From positions 1-64,000 of the forward strand of contig CAUWFN010000009.1 in assembly GCA_963558075.1 (NCBI GenBank): 64,000 nt of DNA, in the 5' to 3' direction. The position numbers and the translations under genes are program-made. This DNA is from CALHKP01 sp963558075 (GTDB lineage: Bacteria > Bacillota > Clostridia > Peptostreptococcales > Anaerovoracaceae). Positions 51,473 through 60,031 of this stretch are shown one piece after another. The notes beneath the pieces were generated by a model. The model was not told where the DNA came from, made no database searches, and saw nothing but the letters and a program-made list of their open reading frames with translations. Numbering within the stretch: the first letter of the stretch is position 1; the number at the start of each line of letters is the position of its first letter.

Positions 51473-52666
51473 ATGGTGTCCAGAAGAAGACAAAAATATA
51501 TTTTCGCAAAACCGAAAAAAAGCGAAAAAATAATGAAAGGACTTCTTGTGCTGCTGCTTGTAGTTGCAATAGCAGTGGTTGGAATGTTTATATATTTTAA
51601 TTTGTTTGGAACTGCATCCAAAGTTCATCTAAAAGATAAGCTCGAGGCTGAGATAAATAGTCAGGTTCAGGCAAGCGATTTTATAACTAGTATAGATGAC
51701 GGCGGTGAAATACATAGCATGTCGAAGATAGATACATCTAAACTCGGTAAGACTGAATGTGAAGTTCAGATTAAGTTTGGGGATAATATCAGAGACTTTG
51801 CTTTTGACGTAGAAATCGTAGATACAACTGCACCTGTTATCCAGTGCGAGGATACTGTAAATATTCTCAAGGACAGCAAAATAGATCTTGTGACACTTGC
51901 AGGCGCATCTGACAACTCACAGGAAAAGATAAAGGTAAAAGCAGACAAGAAAATTGATGTAAGCACACCTGGAACTTATGACGTTACATTTACAACTGCC
52001 GATAGCTCCGAAAACAAAGCTTCTAAGGCAGTAAAAGTAACTGTTATAGATCCTGCAAGCATCATGGATTCAAAAGAGCCTGTTAAATTCTATACAGATA
52101 AGGGCTTTGCTGCAGAATTTAAGGATGGAGTGCTGACGGTTGCCGGAATTCCTGTTGCAAACAAGTCATTTGGAATGTACAGAGGATATGCACCAGGCGT
52201 AAACAAAGACGCTGCTAAGGCACTTGGAGAAATGCAGGAAGCTGCATCTAAGGCAGGATTTGATATATTTGTTCAGAGCAGCTACAGATCATTCGGCTCA
52301 GAGTACAACTATTACAATAGATATGTAAATAACAAGGGTCAGGAAGAGGCAGACAAGTACGAGGCTAAGCCAGGCTTCTCAGAACACCAGACTGGACTTG
52401 CATTCGACCTAAATGCTTCAGATTCAGAGTTTGATTCTACACCAGAAGCAAAATGGCTTGCAGAAAACTGCTATAAATATGGCTTTGTAATCAGATATCC
52501 TCAGGGTAAGGATGCTGAGACTGGATATGCCGGCGAATCATGGCATTTCAGATATGTAGGAAAAGAGCTTGCAGAAAAGCTATATAACGGTGGAAAGTGG
52601 ATAACACTTGAAGAATATTTCGGACTTCCAAGCGTTTATTATGAGGCTCAGGAAGAGGAAAACTAA
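51473..52666 (+). CDS. VanY/M15B D-alanyl-D-alanine carboxypeptidase
   Basis: An extracellular, membrane-anchored peptidase that removes the terminal D-Ala of peptidoglycan stems. A basic N-terminus precedes one transmembrane segment (GLLVLLLVVAIAVVGMFIYFNL). Two beta-rich regions follow, the second Ig-like (DTTAPVIQCEDTVNI to VKVTVIDPAS). The M15B domain (about 225-395) shows SSYRSFGSEYNYYNRY, the zinc motif FSEHQTGLAFDLN and ESWHFRYVG. ATG 51473 follows AAGGAG; ATG 51455 overlaps the upstream leader. No vancomycin-resistance genes are nearby, so a housekeeping wall-trimming role is likely. Confidence 0.92.
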   Translation: MVSRRRQKYIFAKPKKSEKIMKGLLVLLLVVAIAVVGMFIYFNLFGTASKVHLKDKLEAEINSQVQASDFITSIDDGGEIHSMSKIDTSKLGKTECEVQIKFGDNIRDFAFDVEIVDTTAPVIQCEDTVNILKDSKIDLVTLAGASDNSQEKIKVKADKKIDVSTPGTYDVTFTTADSSENKASKAVKVTVIDPASIMDSKEPVKFYTDKGFAAEFKDGVLTVAGIPVANKSFGMYRGYAPGVNKDAAKALGEMQEAASKAGFDIFVQSSYRSFGSEYNYYNRYVNNKGQEEADKYEAKPGFSEHQTGLAFDLNASDSEFDSTPEAKWLAENCYKYGFVIRYPQGKDAETGYAGESWHFRYVGKELAEKLYNGGKWITLEEYFGLPSVYYEAQEEEN

Positions 52667-52693
52667 AGAAAAAATAAGCAAAAGACAATAAAT

Positions 52694-52736
52694 AAAGGCT
52701 ACCTGCATTAACTATGGTTAGTGTAGATAGCCTTTT
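52694..52736. terminator. Bidirectional terminator between the VanY gene and pyrB
   Basis: AAAGGCTA (52694-52701) pairs with TAGCCTTT (52727-52734), with an extended imperfect inner stem. T residues follow on the plus strand and A-rich sequence precedes, so it can serve both convergent genes. Confidence 0.75.
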
Positions 52737-52792
52737 TAATTACAGCAGCATTTAGATTTCATCTATGCTACGTATATTGTTTTGATTATGTA

Positions 52793-53893
52793 CTACAGCT
52801 CGTAGATGCTGTCGCAGAATGGACATCTATAGAGTTTTTTTCCGTCTTTTTCGAAAGGTACGAATGTATGCTCAAGATGTGATTCGCTTCCGCTTATGCA
52901 GTGTGTGTTTGTACAAGTAAGGTTTTTTACCTTAGTTTCTTCATCTGACCAGTATAGGGCATTTGTGTCTTTGCCTGGATCCTCAAGAATTCCGAGAAGC
53001 TTAAGGATAAGTGCCATTCTCATGTGCTTTCCGCAGAGAGCCTGGAAGAAGTAACATGCTCTAGGGTCTTTGTCCACATCCATTGTGATTTCGTTTACAC
53101 GTGGAAGCGGATGAAGAATAATCATGTCTTCTTTTGCGTGGGAAAGCTTTGGTGTATCTAGAATATAGACGTCTTTTAGGCGTTCATAAACTTCGATTGA
53201 ATCAAAGCGTTCCTTCTGGATTCTTGTCATATAAAGGACATCAAGTTCAGGAATACTGTCTTCTAGACTTACTGATTCTCTGTATTTAATGCCGCATGCT
53301 TTAAGCTTGTTAATAACATAATCAGGCATTTTGAGCTCGTCTGGTGAAATCAAAACAAGCTCAACGTTTTCGTATCTTACCATTGCATCGATGAGCGAGT
53401 GGACTGTTCTACCATATTTCAGATCTCCACAAAGCCCGATTACAAGATTATCAAGTCTTCCTTTTTTTCTTCTGATTGTAAGAATGTCTGCAAGAGTCTG
53501 TGTTGGATGAAAATGTCCGCCATCTCCAGCATTGATTACAGGAATGCCAGCAGTTCTAATTGCGGCAATAGGCGCACCTTCTTTTGGATGACGCATAGCG
53601 ATTATATCTACATAATGGCTTACTACTGTAACGGTATCTTCGATTGTCTCACCCTTTGCAGCTGAGCTTGAGGAAGCCTCAGAAAAACCAAATACGCTGC
53701 CACCGAGCTCTAGCATTGCAGCTTCAAAGCTTAGGCGTGTACGTGTGCTTGGCTCAAAGAACAGAGTAGCAAGTTTTTTGTGAGCGCATATATCCTGATA
53801 TTTTACTGGGTTTTCTGCAATATCGTCTGCTACATTCATAAGAGAATCTAGCTCTTCTACTGTAAAATCAGTAATGTTTATAAGGTTTCTCAT
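52793..53893 (-). CDS. pyrB: Aspartate carbamoyltransferase with PyrI-like zinc domain
   Basis: It catalyses carbamoyl phosphate plus aspartate to N-carbamoylaspartate. The catalytic part (about 1-305) shows FFEPSTRTRLSFEAAMLELGG, IIAMRHPKEGAP, INAGDGGHFHPTQTLADI and ILHPLPRVNEI. It is followed by about 55 extra residues with Cys327, Cys332, Cys357 and Cys360 in the pattern C-x4-C-x24-C-x2-C. That pattern resembles the zinc domain of the regulatory subunit PyrI (CTNTHCIS... and RCPFCDSIYEL). The nucleotide-binding allosteric domain of PyrI is absent. It is the last gene of the pyr operon, 2 bases after pyrE. Confidence 0.93.
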   Translation of the reverse strand: MRNLINITDFTVEELDSLMNVADDIAENPVKYQDICAHKKLATLFFEPSTRTRLSFEAAMLELGGSVFGFSEASSSSAAKGETIEDTVTVVSHYVDIIAMRHPKEGAPIAAIRTAGIPVINAGDGGHFHPTQTLADILTIRRKKGRLDNLVIGLCGDLKYGRTVHSLIDAMVRYENVELVLISPDELKMPDYVINKLKACGIKYRESVSLEDSIPELDVLYMTRIQKERFDSIEVYERLKDVYILDTPKLSHAKEDMIILHPLPRVNEITMDVDKDPRACYFFQALCGKHMRMALILKLLGILEDPGKDTNALYWSDEETKVKNLTCTNTHCISGSESHLEHTFVPFEKDGKKLYRCPFCDSIYEL

Positions 53894-53895
53894 AA

Positions 53896-54528
53896 TTACT
53901 TACCCATCCAGCTTTCGTCAGAAGGATTGTCTCTGAATTTCAGGATGCGTTCGATAGCATCTTCGTTTATATATCCTGTTTCAGCAGCAACGCCTACAAG
54001 AGTATCAAGGTCGCATAAGCTTACGTTCTTAACGTCATTTGCAGCAAGCTTTTCTAGACCTTTTTTCATGCCATATGTGAATATGCTTGCAACACCTAGA
54101 ACCTCTGCGCCTGCTTCTCTTAGGGCTTCTACAGTTTCTACGGCAGATCCTGCTGTTGAGATAAGGTCTTCGATTACAACAACTTTCTGACCTTTTTCGA
54201 GTCTACCTTCGATTCTGTTAGTTCTGCCGTGGTCTTTAGCAGAGCCTCTTACGTATCCCATTGGAAGGTTCATGAGGTGACCTACTATTGCAGCGTGAGC
54301 GATACCTGCTGTACTTGTTCCCATAAGAACTTCACACTCAGGGTAGTTTTCTTTTACGATATTTACAAGACCTTCTTCGATAGCAGTTCTTACAGCAGGT
54401 GCAGTAAGAGTAAGTCTGTTGTCGCAGTAGATAGGGCTTTTGATTCCGCTTGCCCAAGTGAATGGATCTTCCGGTCTAAGGAAAACAGCTTCGATTGAAA
54501 GCAGTCCTTTTGCTATTTCTTTGTTCAT
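53896..54528 (-). CDS. pyrE: Orotate phosphoribosyltransferase
   Basis: It joins orotate to PRPP to give OMP. The PRPP-binding motif is VVVIEDLISTAGSAVETVEALREAGAEV. An N-terminal substrate loop has FTWASGIKSPIYCDNRLTL, and MGTSTAGIAHAAIVGHLM and YVRGSAKDHGRTNRIEG follow. Length 210 is normal. GAGG lies before the ATG at 54528. It is between pyrF and pyrB in a minus-strand operon. Confidence 0.97.
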   Translation of the reverse strand: MNKEIAKGLLSIEAVFLRPEDPFTWASGIKSPIYCDNRLTLTAPAVRTAIEEGLVNIVKENYPECEVLMGTSTAGIAHAAIVGHLMNLPMGYVRGSAKDHGRTNRIEGRLEKGQKVVVIEDLISTAGSAVETVEALREAGAEVLGVASIFTYGMKKGLEKLAANDVKNVSLCDLDTLVGVAAETGYINEDAIERILKFRDNPSDESWMGK

Positions 54529-54552
54529 ATATATTCCTCCTGATAGTATAAA

Positions 54553-55251
54553 TTAGCCGACAAATTCGTTAAGGCATCTTTCGTATGCAGCCACAGGGTC
54601 TTCTGCAGCAGTGATAGGTCTTCCTACTACGATGTAGTCTGAACCCATCTGTTTAGCGCCTTCCGGTGTAGTGATTCTTGTCTGGTCATCCTGCTTTGCT
54701 CCTGCAAAACGAACGCCAGGTGTAACTGTCTGGAAATCAGCTCCGCAGTATTCGTGAATCATAGAAGATTCTAGCGGTGAGCAAACAATTCCATCAAGAC
54801 CCGCCTCCATAGCGTTCTTTGCGTATTCTTTTACACAGTCTTCTACAGTTCCTGGTATTCTGATGTCTTCATTCATCTGTTCGTTGCTTGTTGATGTAAG
54901 CTGAGTTACAGCAATAAGCATCGCGTGAGAACCGTCTTCTTTTGTGAGGCCACGGAGAGCAGCCTTCATCATTTCTTTTGTTCCGGCAGCGTGAACATTT
55001 GTCATGTCAACATCTAGATTTGATAAAACTCTCATAGCTTTTTCTACAGTGTTTGGAATATCGTGAAGCTTAAGGTCGAGGAAGATTTTGTGTCCTCTTG
55101 CTTTGATTTCACGAACGATGGCAGGACCTTCAGCATAATAAAGCTCCATACCGATTTTTACGAATGGTTTCTTTCCTTCGAACTTGTCAAGGAATGCAAA
55201 TGTTTCTTCCTTTGTAGGGAAGTCACATGCGATGATTACGTCTTTTCCCAT
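54553..55251 (-). CDS. pyrF: Orotidine 5'-phosphate decarboxylase
   Basis: It decarboxylates OMP to UMP. VIIACDFPTKEETFAFLDKF opens the TIM barrel, and the catalytic Asp-x-Lys-x-x-Asp motif is in IFLDLKLHDIPNTVEKAM. VCSPLES, TPGVRFAGAKQDDQTRI and YIVVGRPITAAEDP are the phosphate-binding parts. Length 232 is typical of the group I form. It is 12 bases after pyrD. Confidence 0.97.
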   Translation of the reverse strand: MGKDVIIACDFPTKEETFAFLDKFEGKKPFVKIGMELYYAEGPAIVREIKARGHKIFLDLKLHDIPNTVEKAMRVLSNLDVDMTNVHAAGTKEMMKAALRGLTKEDGSHAMLIAVTQLTSTSNEQMNEDIRIPGTVEDCVKEYAKNAMEAGLDGIVCSPLESSMIHEYCGADFQTVTPGVRFAGAKQDDQTRITTPEGAKQMGSDYIVVGRPITAAEDPVAAYERCLNEFVG

Positions 55252-55263
55252 AGTTTCTCCTTT

Positions 55264-56175
55264 TTATTCAACTATACCGATTATATCTGATAATTTATTG
55301 ATTCCAAGCTCTTCCATAACAGTAGGAAGTTCTTCGATAATTTCTTTGCATGCATAAGGGTTAACAAGGTTTGCTGCACCAACCTGAACTGCAGAGGCAC
55401 CGGCCATCATCATTTCGATTACGTCGCGAGCTGATGATACTCCGCCCATTCCAATTACAGGAATATCTACAGAGTGAGATACCTGGTATACCATTCTCAC
55501 GGCAACAGGGAAAATTGCAGGACCAGAGAATCCACCCATTTTGTTTGCGATTACAGGTTTTCTCTGTCTTATATCAATTCTCATGCCAAGAAGAGTGTTA
55601 ATAAGGCTGAGTCCATCAGCACCGGCATCTTCACATGCCTTTGCAATAGAAACGATATCTGTAACATTTGGACTGAGTTTGATATATACAGGTTTTGTTG
55701 TAACTTCCTTTACCGCTCTTGTTATTTCTGCAGCACTTTCTGGAAGTACGCCGTAGGCCATGCCGCCATTATGAACGTTTGGGCAACTTACATTAACCTC
55801 GATAATTCCCACGCTTTCCTGCTTATCCATAGCAGAGGCGCAGGCAATATATTCTTCTTTTGAGAAACCACTGATGTTTGCAATCAGAGGCTTTTTGAAA
55901 ATTTTTGCCAGATTTGGAATCTCTTCGCTGCATACAGCATCAAGTCCCGGGTTCTGAAGTCCCACAGAATTTATAAGACCGCTTGGGCATTCTGCAATTC
56001 TAGGAAGCGGATTTCCCAGGCGAGGGTCTTTTGTTGTGCCTTTGAAAGAAATCGAGCCGAGGATGTTCAGATCATAAAGCTCTGCGAACTCCTGACCGAA
56101 TCCAAAAGTGCCGCTTGCCGGAATAACAGGATTATCCAGGGTAAGCTCACCGAGTTTAACTTTTAAATCTACCAT
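55264..56175 (-). CDS. pyrD: Dihydroorotate dehydrogenase B, catalytic subunit
   Basis: The FMN subunit of class 1B dihydroorotate dehydrogenase, which uses PyrK to pass electrons to NAD. It begins VDLKVKLGELTLDNPVIPASGTFGFGQEF. NSVGLQNPG, the catalytic Cys in IIEVNVSCPNVHNGGMAYG, and GMGGVSSARDVIEMMMAGASAVQVG are present. I start at 56175 because the family N-terminus begins there with GGAGG upstream; a longer in-frame form would run through pyrK coding sequence. It overlaps pyrK by seven bases. Confidence 0.96.
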   Translation of the reverse strand: MVDLKVKLGELTLDNPVIPASGTFGFGQEFAELYDLNILGSISFKGTTKDPRLGNPLPRIAECPSGLINSVGLQNPGLDAVCSEEIPNLAKIFKKPLIANISGFSKEEYIACASAMDKQESVGIIEVNVSCPNVHNGGMAYGVLPESAAEITRAVKEVTTKPVYIKLSPNVTDIVSIAKACEDAGADGLSLINTLLGMRIDIRQRKPVIANKMGGFSGPAIFPVAVRMVYQVSHSVDIPVIGMGGVSSARDVIEMMMAGASAVQVGAANLVNPYACKEIIEELPTVMEELGINKLSDIIGIVE

Positions 56176-56897
56176 ATTATTTCCTCCCTGTTCATAATAG
56201 GACCATCTTTGCAGATTCGCTTGTTGCCATATTTTGTTTCGCAGGTGCAACCCATGCATGCGCCAAATCCGCAGGCCATTCTTGCTTCGAAGCTGAACTG
56301 TCCGTCTGGAGCCATGTCCCAAATAGCCTTGAGCATTGGTTCAGGTCCGCATGTGAAAACATAGTCGAAGTCCATGTCAGCCAGAGGTCCTGTAACAAAG
56401 CCTTTAGTTCCGAGGGAGCCGTCTGCTGTAGTGATAATAGGCTCAACGCCAAGAGCTTTGAAATCATCGATTAGAACTGCATCAGAAGCAGTATTAAATC
56501 CTATGATAACCTGAGGAGTTTTTCCTTCAGCGATGAGTTTTTTTGTTAGGGCATAAAGAGGCGGAACTCCAATGCCACCGCCGACAACTACAGGTGATTT
56601 TGTTTCGGCAGATGTATCAAAGCCGTTACCCAGAGGAATCAGAACATCAAGAGAATGTCCGGGCTTCATCTCTGAAAGCTTTTTTGTGCCTTCACCGACT
56701 GTCTTGAAGATCAGCCTAATTTCGCTGTCGTTAAAATCGCATATTGAAATTGGACGGCGCAGATAAAAGCCTTTGATCTGTATGTTTACAAATCGTCCAG
56801 GATTTCCAATATCTTTGCAGTCGCCTTCTAAAATAAGCTGGAAGATATCGCTCTGGAGGCGAGTTACTTCTTTGATTTTCATCAGTTGTTTGTTCAT
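56169..56897 (-). CDS. pyrK: Dihydroorotate dehydrogenase B, electron transfer subunit
   Basis: The FAD and [2Fe-2S] subunit that moves electrons from PyrD to NAD+. The FAD-binding motif YLRRPISICDFN is followed by NAD-domain VVGGGIGVPPLYALTKKL. The C-terminal Fe-S cluster ligands lie in ARMACGFGACMGCTCETKYGNKRICKDGP. The start is ATG 56897, preceded by GGAGGG; a start at 56909 would overlap that site. It is 18 bases after the cvpA stop. Confidence 0.96.
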   Translation of the reverse strand: MNKQLMKIKEVTRLQSDIFQLILEGDCKDIGNPGRFVNIQIKGFYLRRPISICDFNDSEIRLIFKTVGEGTKKLSEMKPGHSLDVLIPLGNGFDTSAETKSPVVVGGGIGVPPLYALTKKLIAEGKTPQVIIGFNTASDAVLIDDFKALGVEPIITTADGSLGTKGFVTGPLADMDFDYVFTCGPEPMLKAIWDMAPDGQFSFEARMACGFGACMGCTCETKYGNKRICKDGPIMNREEIIW

Positions 56898-56915
56898 TAG
56901 TCCCTCCAATATATA

Positions 56916-57557
56916 TTAAAAAAGATTTAGCAGATGTAAAAGCGGATTGTGCAGGAACAGGTAAGGTCCTGTGTAACTTGCTCTGAATCCGTCTATAATC
57001 GAAAATGATAGCTCAGGTCCGAGGATTGCAAGAACAGGTATCATCAAGAGCATGAGAAGACATACGATGAGGTATCCCTTGAAAGCTCCGACGAAAAATC
57101 CGAGAAGTCCGTTCAGACATCCTACTGGGCTATGCCGATTTGAAAAAATGCTGAGGTTAGTGATGATGCTACTCAGTATCCTGAAGAATACTAGTAGAAT
57201 GAAAAATGCTAAGATAATCATGATAAATCTGCCGGCTCCGTCGGCAATTTCCTGAGTTATACTGTGAGCACCGTTTAAAATCAGCACGTGGATGTCATCT
57301 GGAAGAGTCTCGAAAAGAGTGCTATCTGCGACAGCAGAGTCAAGACCTGCGGCAATATGTGAGGTCATGCTTTCATCAAAAGTCGAGTAGTCAGAAATAA
57401 GATGTGCAAAGGGTCCGGAGATAACACCTGCCAAAACCATGCAGATGATAGTTCTCAGAATACCTGTGATACTGCGAAAAACACCTTTGCGAAATCCCAG
57501 AAGTGCTGAAAGTGTTATAACAGTCAGTATTGAAATATCAAAAAAAAGTCCAAGCAT
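56916..57557 (-). CDS. CvpA-family membrane protein
   Basis: A 213-residue polytopic protein of the CvpA family, first in the pyrimidine operon. It shows ISILTVITLSALLGFRKGVFRSITG, the typical N-terminal motif, and about four to five hydrophobic helices. In other bacteria cvpA lies near purine genes and affects membrane stress tolerance, but a molecular function is not known. AGAAGGT precedes ATG 57557. Upstream on the minus strand is a TATAAT-like box (57592-57587) without a clear -35; no PyrR-type attenuator was seen. Confidence 0.82.
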   Translation of the reverse strand: MLGLFFDISILTVITLSALLGFRKGVFRSITGILRTIICMVLAGVISGPFAHLISDYSTFDESMTSHIAAGLDSAVADSTLFETLPDDIHVLILNGAHSITQEIADGAGRFIMIILAFFILLVFFRILSSIITNLSIFSNRHSPVGCLNGLLGFFVGAFKGYLIVCLLMLLMIPVLAILGPELSFSIIDGFRASYTGPYLFLHNPLLHLLNLF

Positions 57558-57754
57558 ACCTTCTAAAACACACCCCCATACGTAAAATTATACTAATATA
57601 ATAATACTAAAAAAACAGTGATTCTTCAATAGCATAATTGGAATACAGGGGGCGAGGGCACCTTATAAACAATCGGAGTTAAGTGAACTTATAAATGAAG
57701 GGAGTATTATGAGAGTCTTCACAAAATTAGAATTCCCATGTAAAATAGATATAT

Positions 57755-57804
57755 CGAAAGGGGAGTTTCGATGTGGGGAAATTCGAAAGGGGAAATTCGA
57801 AATG
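57755..57804 (+). repeat. Duplicated translation initiation region of the histidine kinase gene
   Basis: CGAAAGGGGAGTTTCGATG (57755-57773) and CGAAAGGGGAAATTCGAAATG (57784-57804, 29 bases apart) are near copies, each with a ribosome binding site and an ATG. The first ATG opens an 18-codon out-of-frame ORF that ends inside the kinase gene; the second is in frame with the kinase. Confidence 0.6.
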
Positions 57805-59082
57805 ATAGAGAAAAGCACTGTTTATAAGCAGAAGGCGAAGAGAATTCTAACGATAAGCCTGATTACGGGGATTGCATCTCAGCTAAGCTTACATTTTTTT
57901 GATGGAAGTTTTATTGCATCTCTTGGAGTTATATGCATTCCGGCAGCAATATTTCTTCTAGATGATGTGGATATAATTCCGACCGCATTTTTATCAGCGG
58001 TATTTATTCTTGCTCTGCGAGTTTTGATGCATTTGATACAGTATGGGGTAGAGCCGGGGCTTTTGAATAACTACTTACCGGAGACGGTTTTTTACATGCT
58101 AGTAGGTATATTTTGGTATATCTTTGATGCTCTTACAGGTCACAGCCGAAAGCTTTCTATTTTCATGCCGGGGATGATGATTATAGACTATCTGGGAAAC
58201 GAGATGGAAATGTTTGCAAGACTTCAGGCGGGAGCTGAGTTTTTCGTTTATCAGTACACTTTGATTATGATTGTCTGCGTGAGAGGGCTTGTGCTGTTTG
58301 CTGTGCTTAAGCTTGCAGGCCAGTACGGAATTATGCTTATGTCAAAGACTCATGCCGAGAGATATCAAAGGCTGATAATGCTCATATCAAATCTAAGCGG
58401 TGAAGTAGTATGGATGAACAAAAATTTTGATCAGATAGAAAGAGCCATGAGCGTATCATATAAATTGTATGATAGCCTTAAAGAGAGCGGAAATGATGAT
58501 GCGGCAAAGGATGCTTTGACGCTAGCAAAGGATATCCATGAGATAAAGAAAGAGTATAGGCTCATAAGCCAGGGTATTTCTGAGAATCTGAAGAGGGAAA
58601 CAAAGGACGGAATGGAGATGCAGGAGCTTTTGAATATCCTGATTCAGTCTGTGCAAAATCAAATGAAAGGCTCGGGAAAGAGTCTCTCTGTGAATGTAAA
58701 TCTCGAAGAGCGGCTGTTTGTCGAAAATCCTTACCTTTATCTTTCGGTTTTTCATAACCTAATGACAAATTCGATAGATGCAGCAGAGGAAGCTTGCATA
58801 ATAACTATAAGTGAGAAAAAGGAAGGTAGCCGTTATGTGTTTGAATTTGCAGACGAGGGACCAGGCGTTGCAGAAGAATACAGAAACTGGATTTTTGAGC
58901 CGAGATTTTCTACTAAGATAGATTACACGACAGGTAATGTAAGCAGGGGCCTTGGGCTGCCTATTGTAAAGGGAATTATAGAAGAAAGGCTTGGCGGCAA
59001 AATAGTGCTGAAGAGGACGAACAAAGGTGCTACGTTCGAAATTAGGCTACCCGAAATTGATTTGGAGGTGGTTAAGGGATGA
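57802..59082 (+). CDS. Sensor histidine kinase, GlnK/YcbA-like
   Basis: A membrane-bound sensor kinase pairing with the next gene. Five to six hydrophobic helices occupy residues 10-180 (ILTISLITGIASQLSLHFF, IPTAFLSAVFILALRVLM, FVYQYTLIMIVCVRGLVLF). The phosphoacceptor His is likely in AKDIHEIKKEYRLISQGI. The ATPase domain has HNLMTNSIDAAEE (N box), FADEGPGVAEE (G1), NVSRGLGLPIVKGI and GATFEIRLP. No distinct extracellular domain is visible, so the membrane part may sense. The start is uncertain: ATG 57709, with its own AAGGGAG, is in frame and adds 31 residues. It overlaps the regulator by four bases. Confidence 0.82.
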   Translation: MIEKSTVYKQKAKRILTISLITGIASQLSLHFFDGSFIASLGVICIPAAIFLLDDVDIIPTAFLSAVFILALRVLMHLIQYGVEPGLLNNYLPETVFYMLVGIFWYIFDALTGHSRKLSIFMPGMMIIDYLGNEMEMFARLQAGAEFFVYQYTLIMIVCVRGLVLFAVLKLAGQYGIMLMSKTHAERYQRLIMLISNLSGEVVWMNKNFDQIERAMSVSYKLYDSLKESGNDDAAKDALTLAKDIHEIKKEYRLISQGISENLKRETKDGMEMQELLNILIQSVQNQMKGSGKSLSVNVNLEERLFVENPYLYLSVFHNLMTNSIDAAEEACIITISEKKEGSRYVFEFADEGPGVAEEYRNWIFEPRFSTKIDYTTGNVSRGLGLPIVKGIIEERLGGKIVLKRTNKGATFEIRLPEIDLEVVKG

Positions 59083-59939
59083 GAATTTTTCTTCTTGATG
59101 ATGATGCTTCAGTAACAGAGGTGCTGAAAATAATAATAAGAGATAAGAATCTTGGAACTGTGTGCGGAGTTTCCCATTCGGCACTGGACGCCCTTGATGT
59201 TTTGGAGGATGCCGCACCCGATATAATAATAACTGATTTACTTATGCCAGAAGTTGACGGGATAACTTTCGTAAAGAAGGCATCAAAGCTGTGTCCCGAG
59301 GCGTCTTTCATAATGCTTTCGCAGGTTTCTGACAAAGAAATGGTCGCAAAAGGCTACGATGCCGGAGTCGAGTTTTATATTCAGAAACCTGTCAACGGAA
59401 TCGAGGTCATCAGGGTCATCGAAAACGTAGCGAGGGCCCAGTCCATGCAGAGGACCATCGATTCCGTCCAGTCGCTGTTTGCCGGCGCGGGGAATCTGGG
59501 CAAACAGGCGCCTGGCGAAAGCTCGGGCGAGACGGATACTTCAGACTATGAAACTCGTATAAAAAGAATACTTCAGAAACTTGGAATAATTGGGGAACGT
59601 GGTAGCGAGGATATAATAAAAATTGTATGTTACTTCTGCGAGCACGAAAGTGCACTAAGCGACATGACAATCGCAGAAATCTGTGCAAAATACTCAGATA
59701 TGCCAAAATCCATGGAGCAGCGAATCAGAAGAGCTGCCGCAAGCGGACTTTCTAACATAGCACATATGGGTCTAGATGATTTTGGTAATGAAATATTCGA
59801 AGAGTACTCGGCAAGTCTTTTCCGATTTGAACAGGTGAGAAAAGAAATGGAATATATAAAAGGAAACTCAAGCCAGCATGGAAATGTGCAGATAAGAAAA
59901 TTCATAACAGCACTTGTAAACGCATGCATGGAAGCCTAA
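59079..59939 (+). CDS. Response regulator with YcbB domain, GlnL-like
   Basis: A two-component regulator. The receiver domain (1-120) has the acidic pocket LLDDD, phosphoacceptor Asp53 in IIITDLLMPEVDG and Lys105 in YIQKPVNG. The C-terminal region (about 155-286: RIKRILQKLGIIGERGSEDIIKIV, then MEQRIRRAAASGLSNIAHMG) resembles the YcbB domain of B. subtilis GlnL, which controls glutamine uptake and glutaminase genes. A transporter gene lies next to it. The linker (59391-59545) is notably GC-rich compared with the rest. Confidence 0.83.
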   Translation: MRIFLLDDDASVTEVLKIIIRDKNLGTVCGVSHSALDALDVLEDAAPDIIITDLLMPEVDGITFVKKASKLCPEASFIMLSQVSDKEMVAKGYDAGVEFYIQKPVNGIEVIRVIENVARAQSMQRTIDSVQSLFAGAGNLGKQAPGESSGETDTSDYETRIKRILQKLGIIGERGSEDIIKIVCYFCEHESALSDMTIAEICAKYSDMPKSMEQRIRRAAASGLSNIAHMGLDDFGNEIFEEYSASLFRFEQVRKEMEYIKGNSSQHGNVQIRKFITALVNACMEA

Positions 59940-59981
59940 GTTAGAAATTAAAAGGATATAGCCTTGGATTACAAGGATAAA

Positions 59982-60024
59982 AAAAGACTGCCGAAAGGAT
60001 GCTATAGCACTTCGGCAGTTTTTT
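59982..60024. terminator. Bidirectional terminator between the regulator and ykvI-like genes
   Basis: ACTGCCGAA (59987-59995) pairs with TTCGGCAGT (60011-60019), with an A-run before and a T-run after, serving two convergent genes. Confidence 0.88.
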
Positions 60025-60031
60025 ACTATTA

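Noticed and set aside
57558..57700. PyrR-dependent attenuator in front of the pyr operon
   Set aside because: The 5' region on the minus strand is short and AT-rich. It lacks the PyrR-binding loop and antiterminator/terminator pair, and no pyrR gene is in the window.
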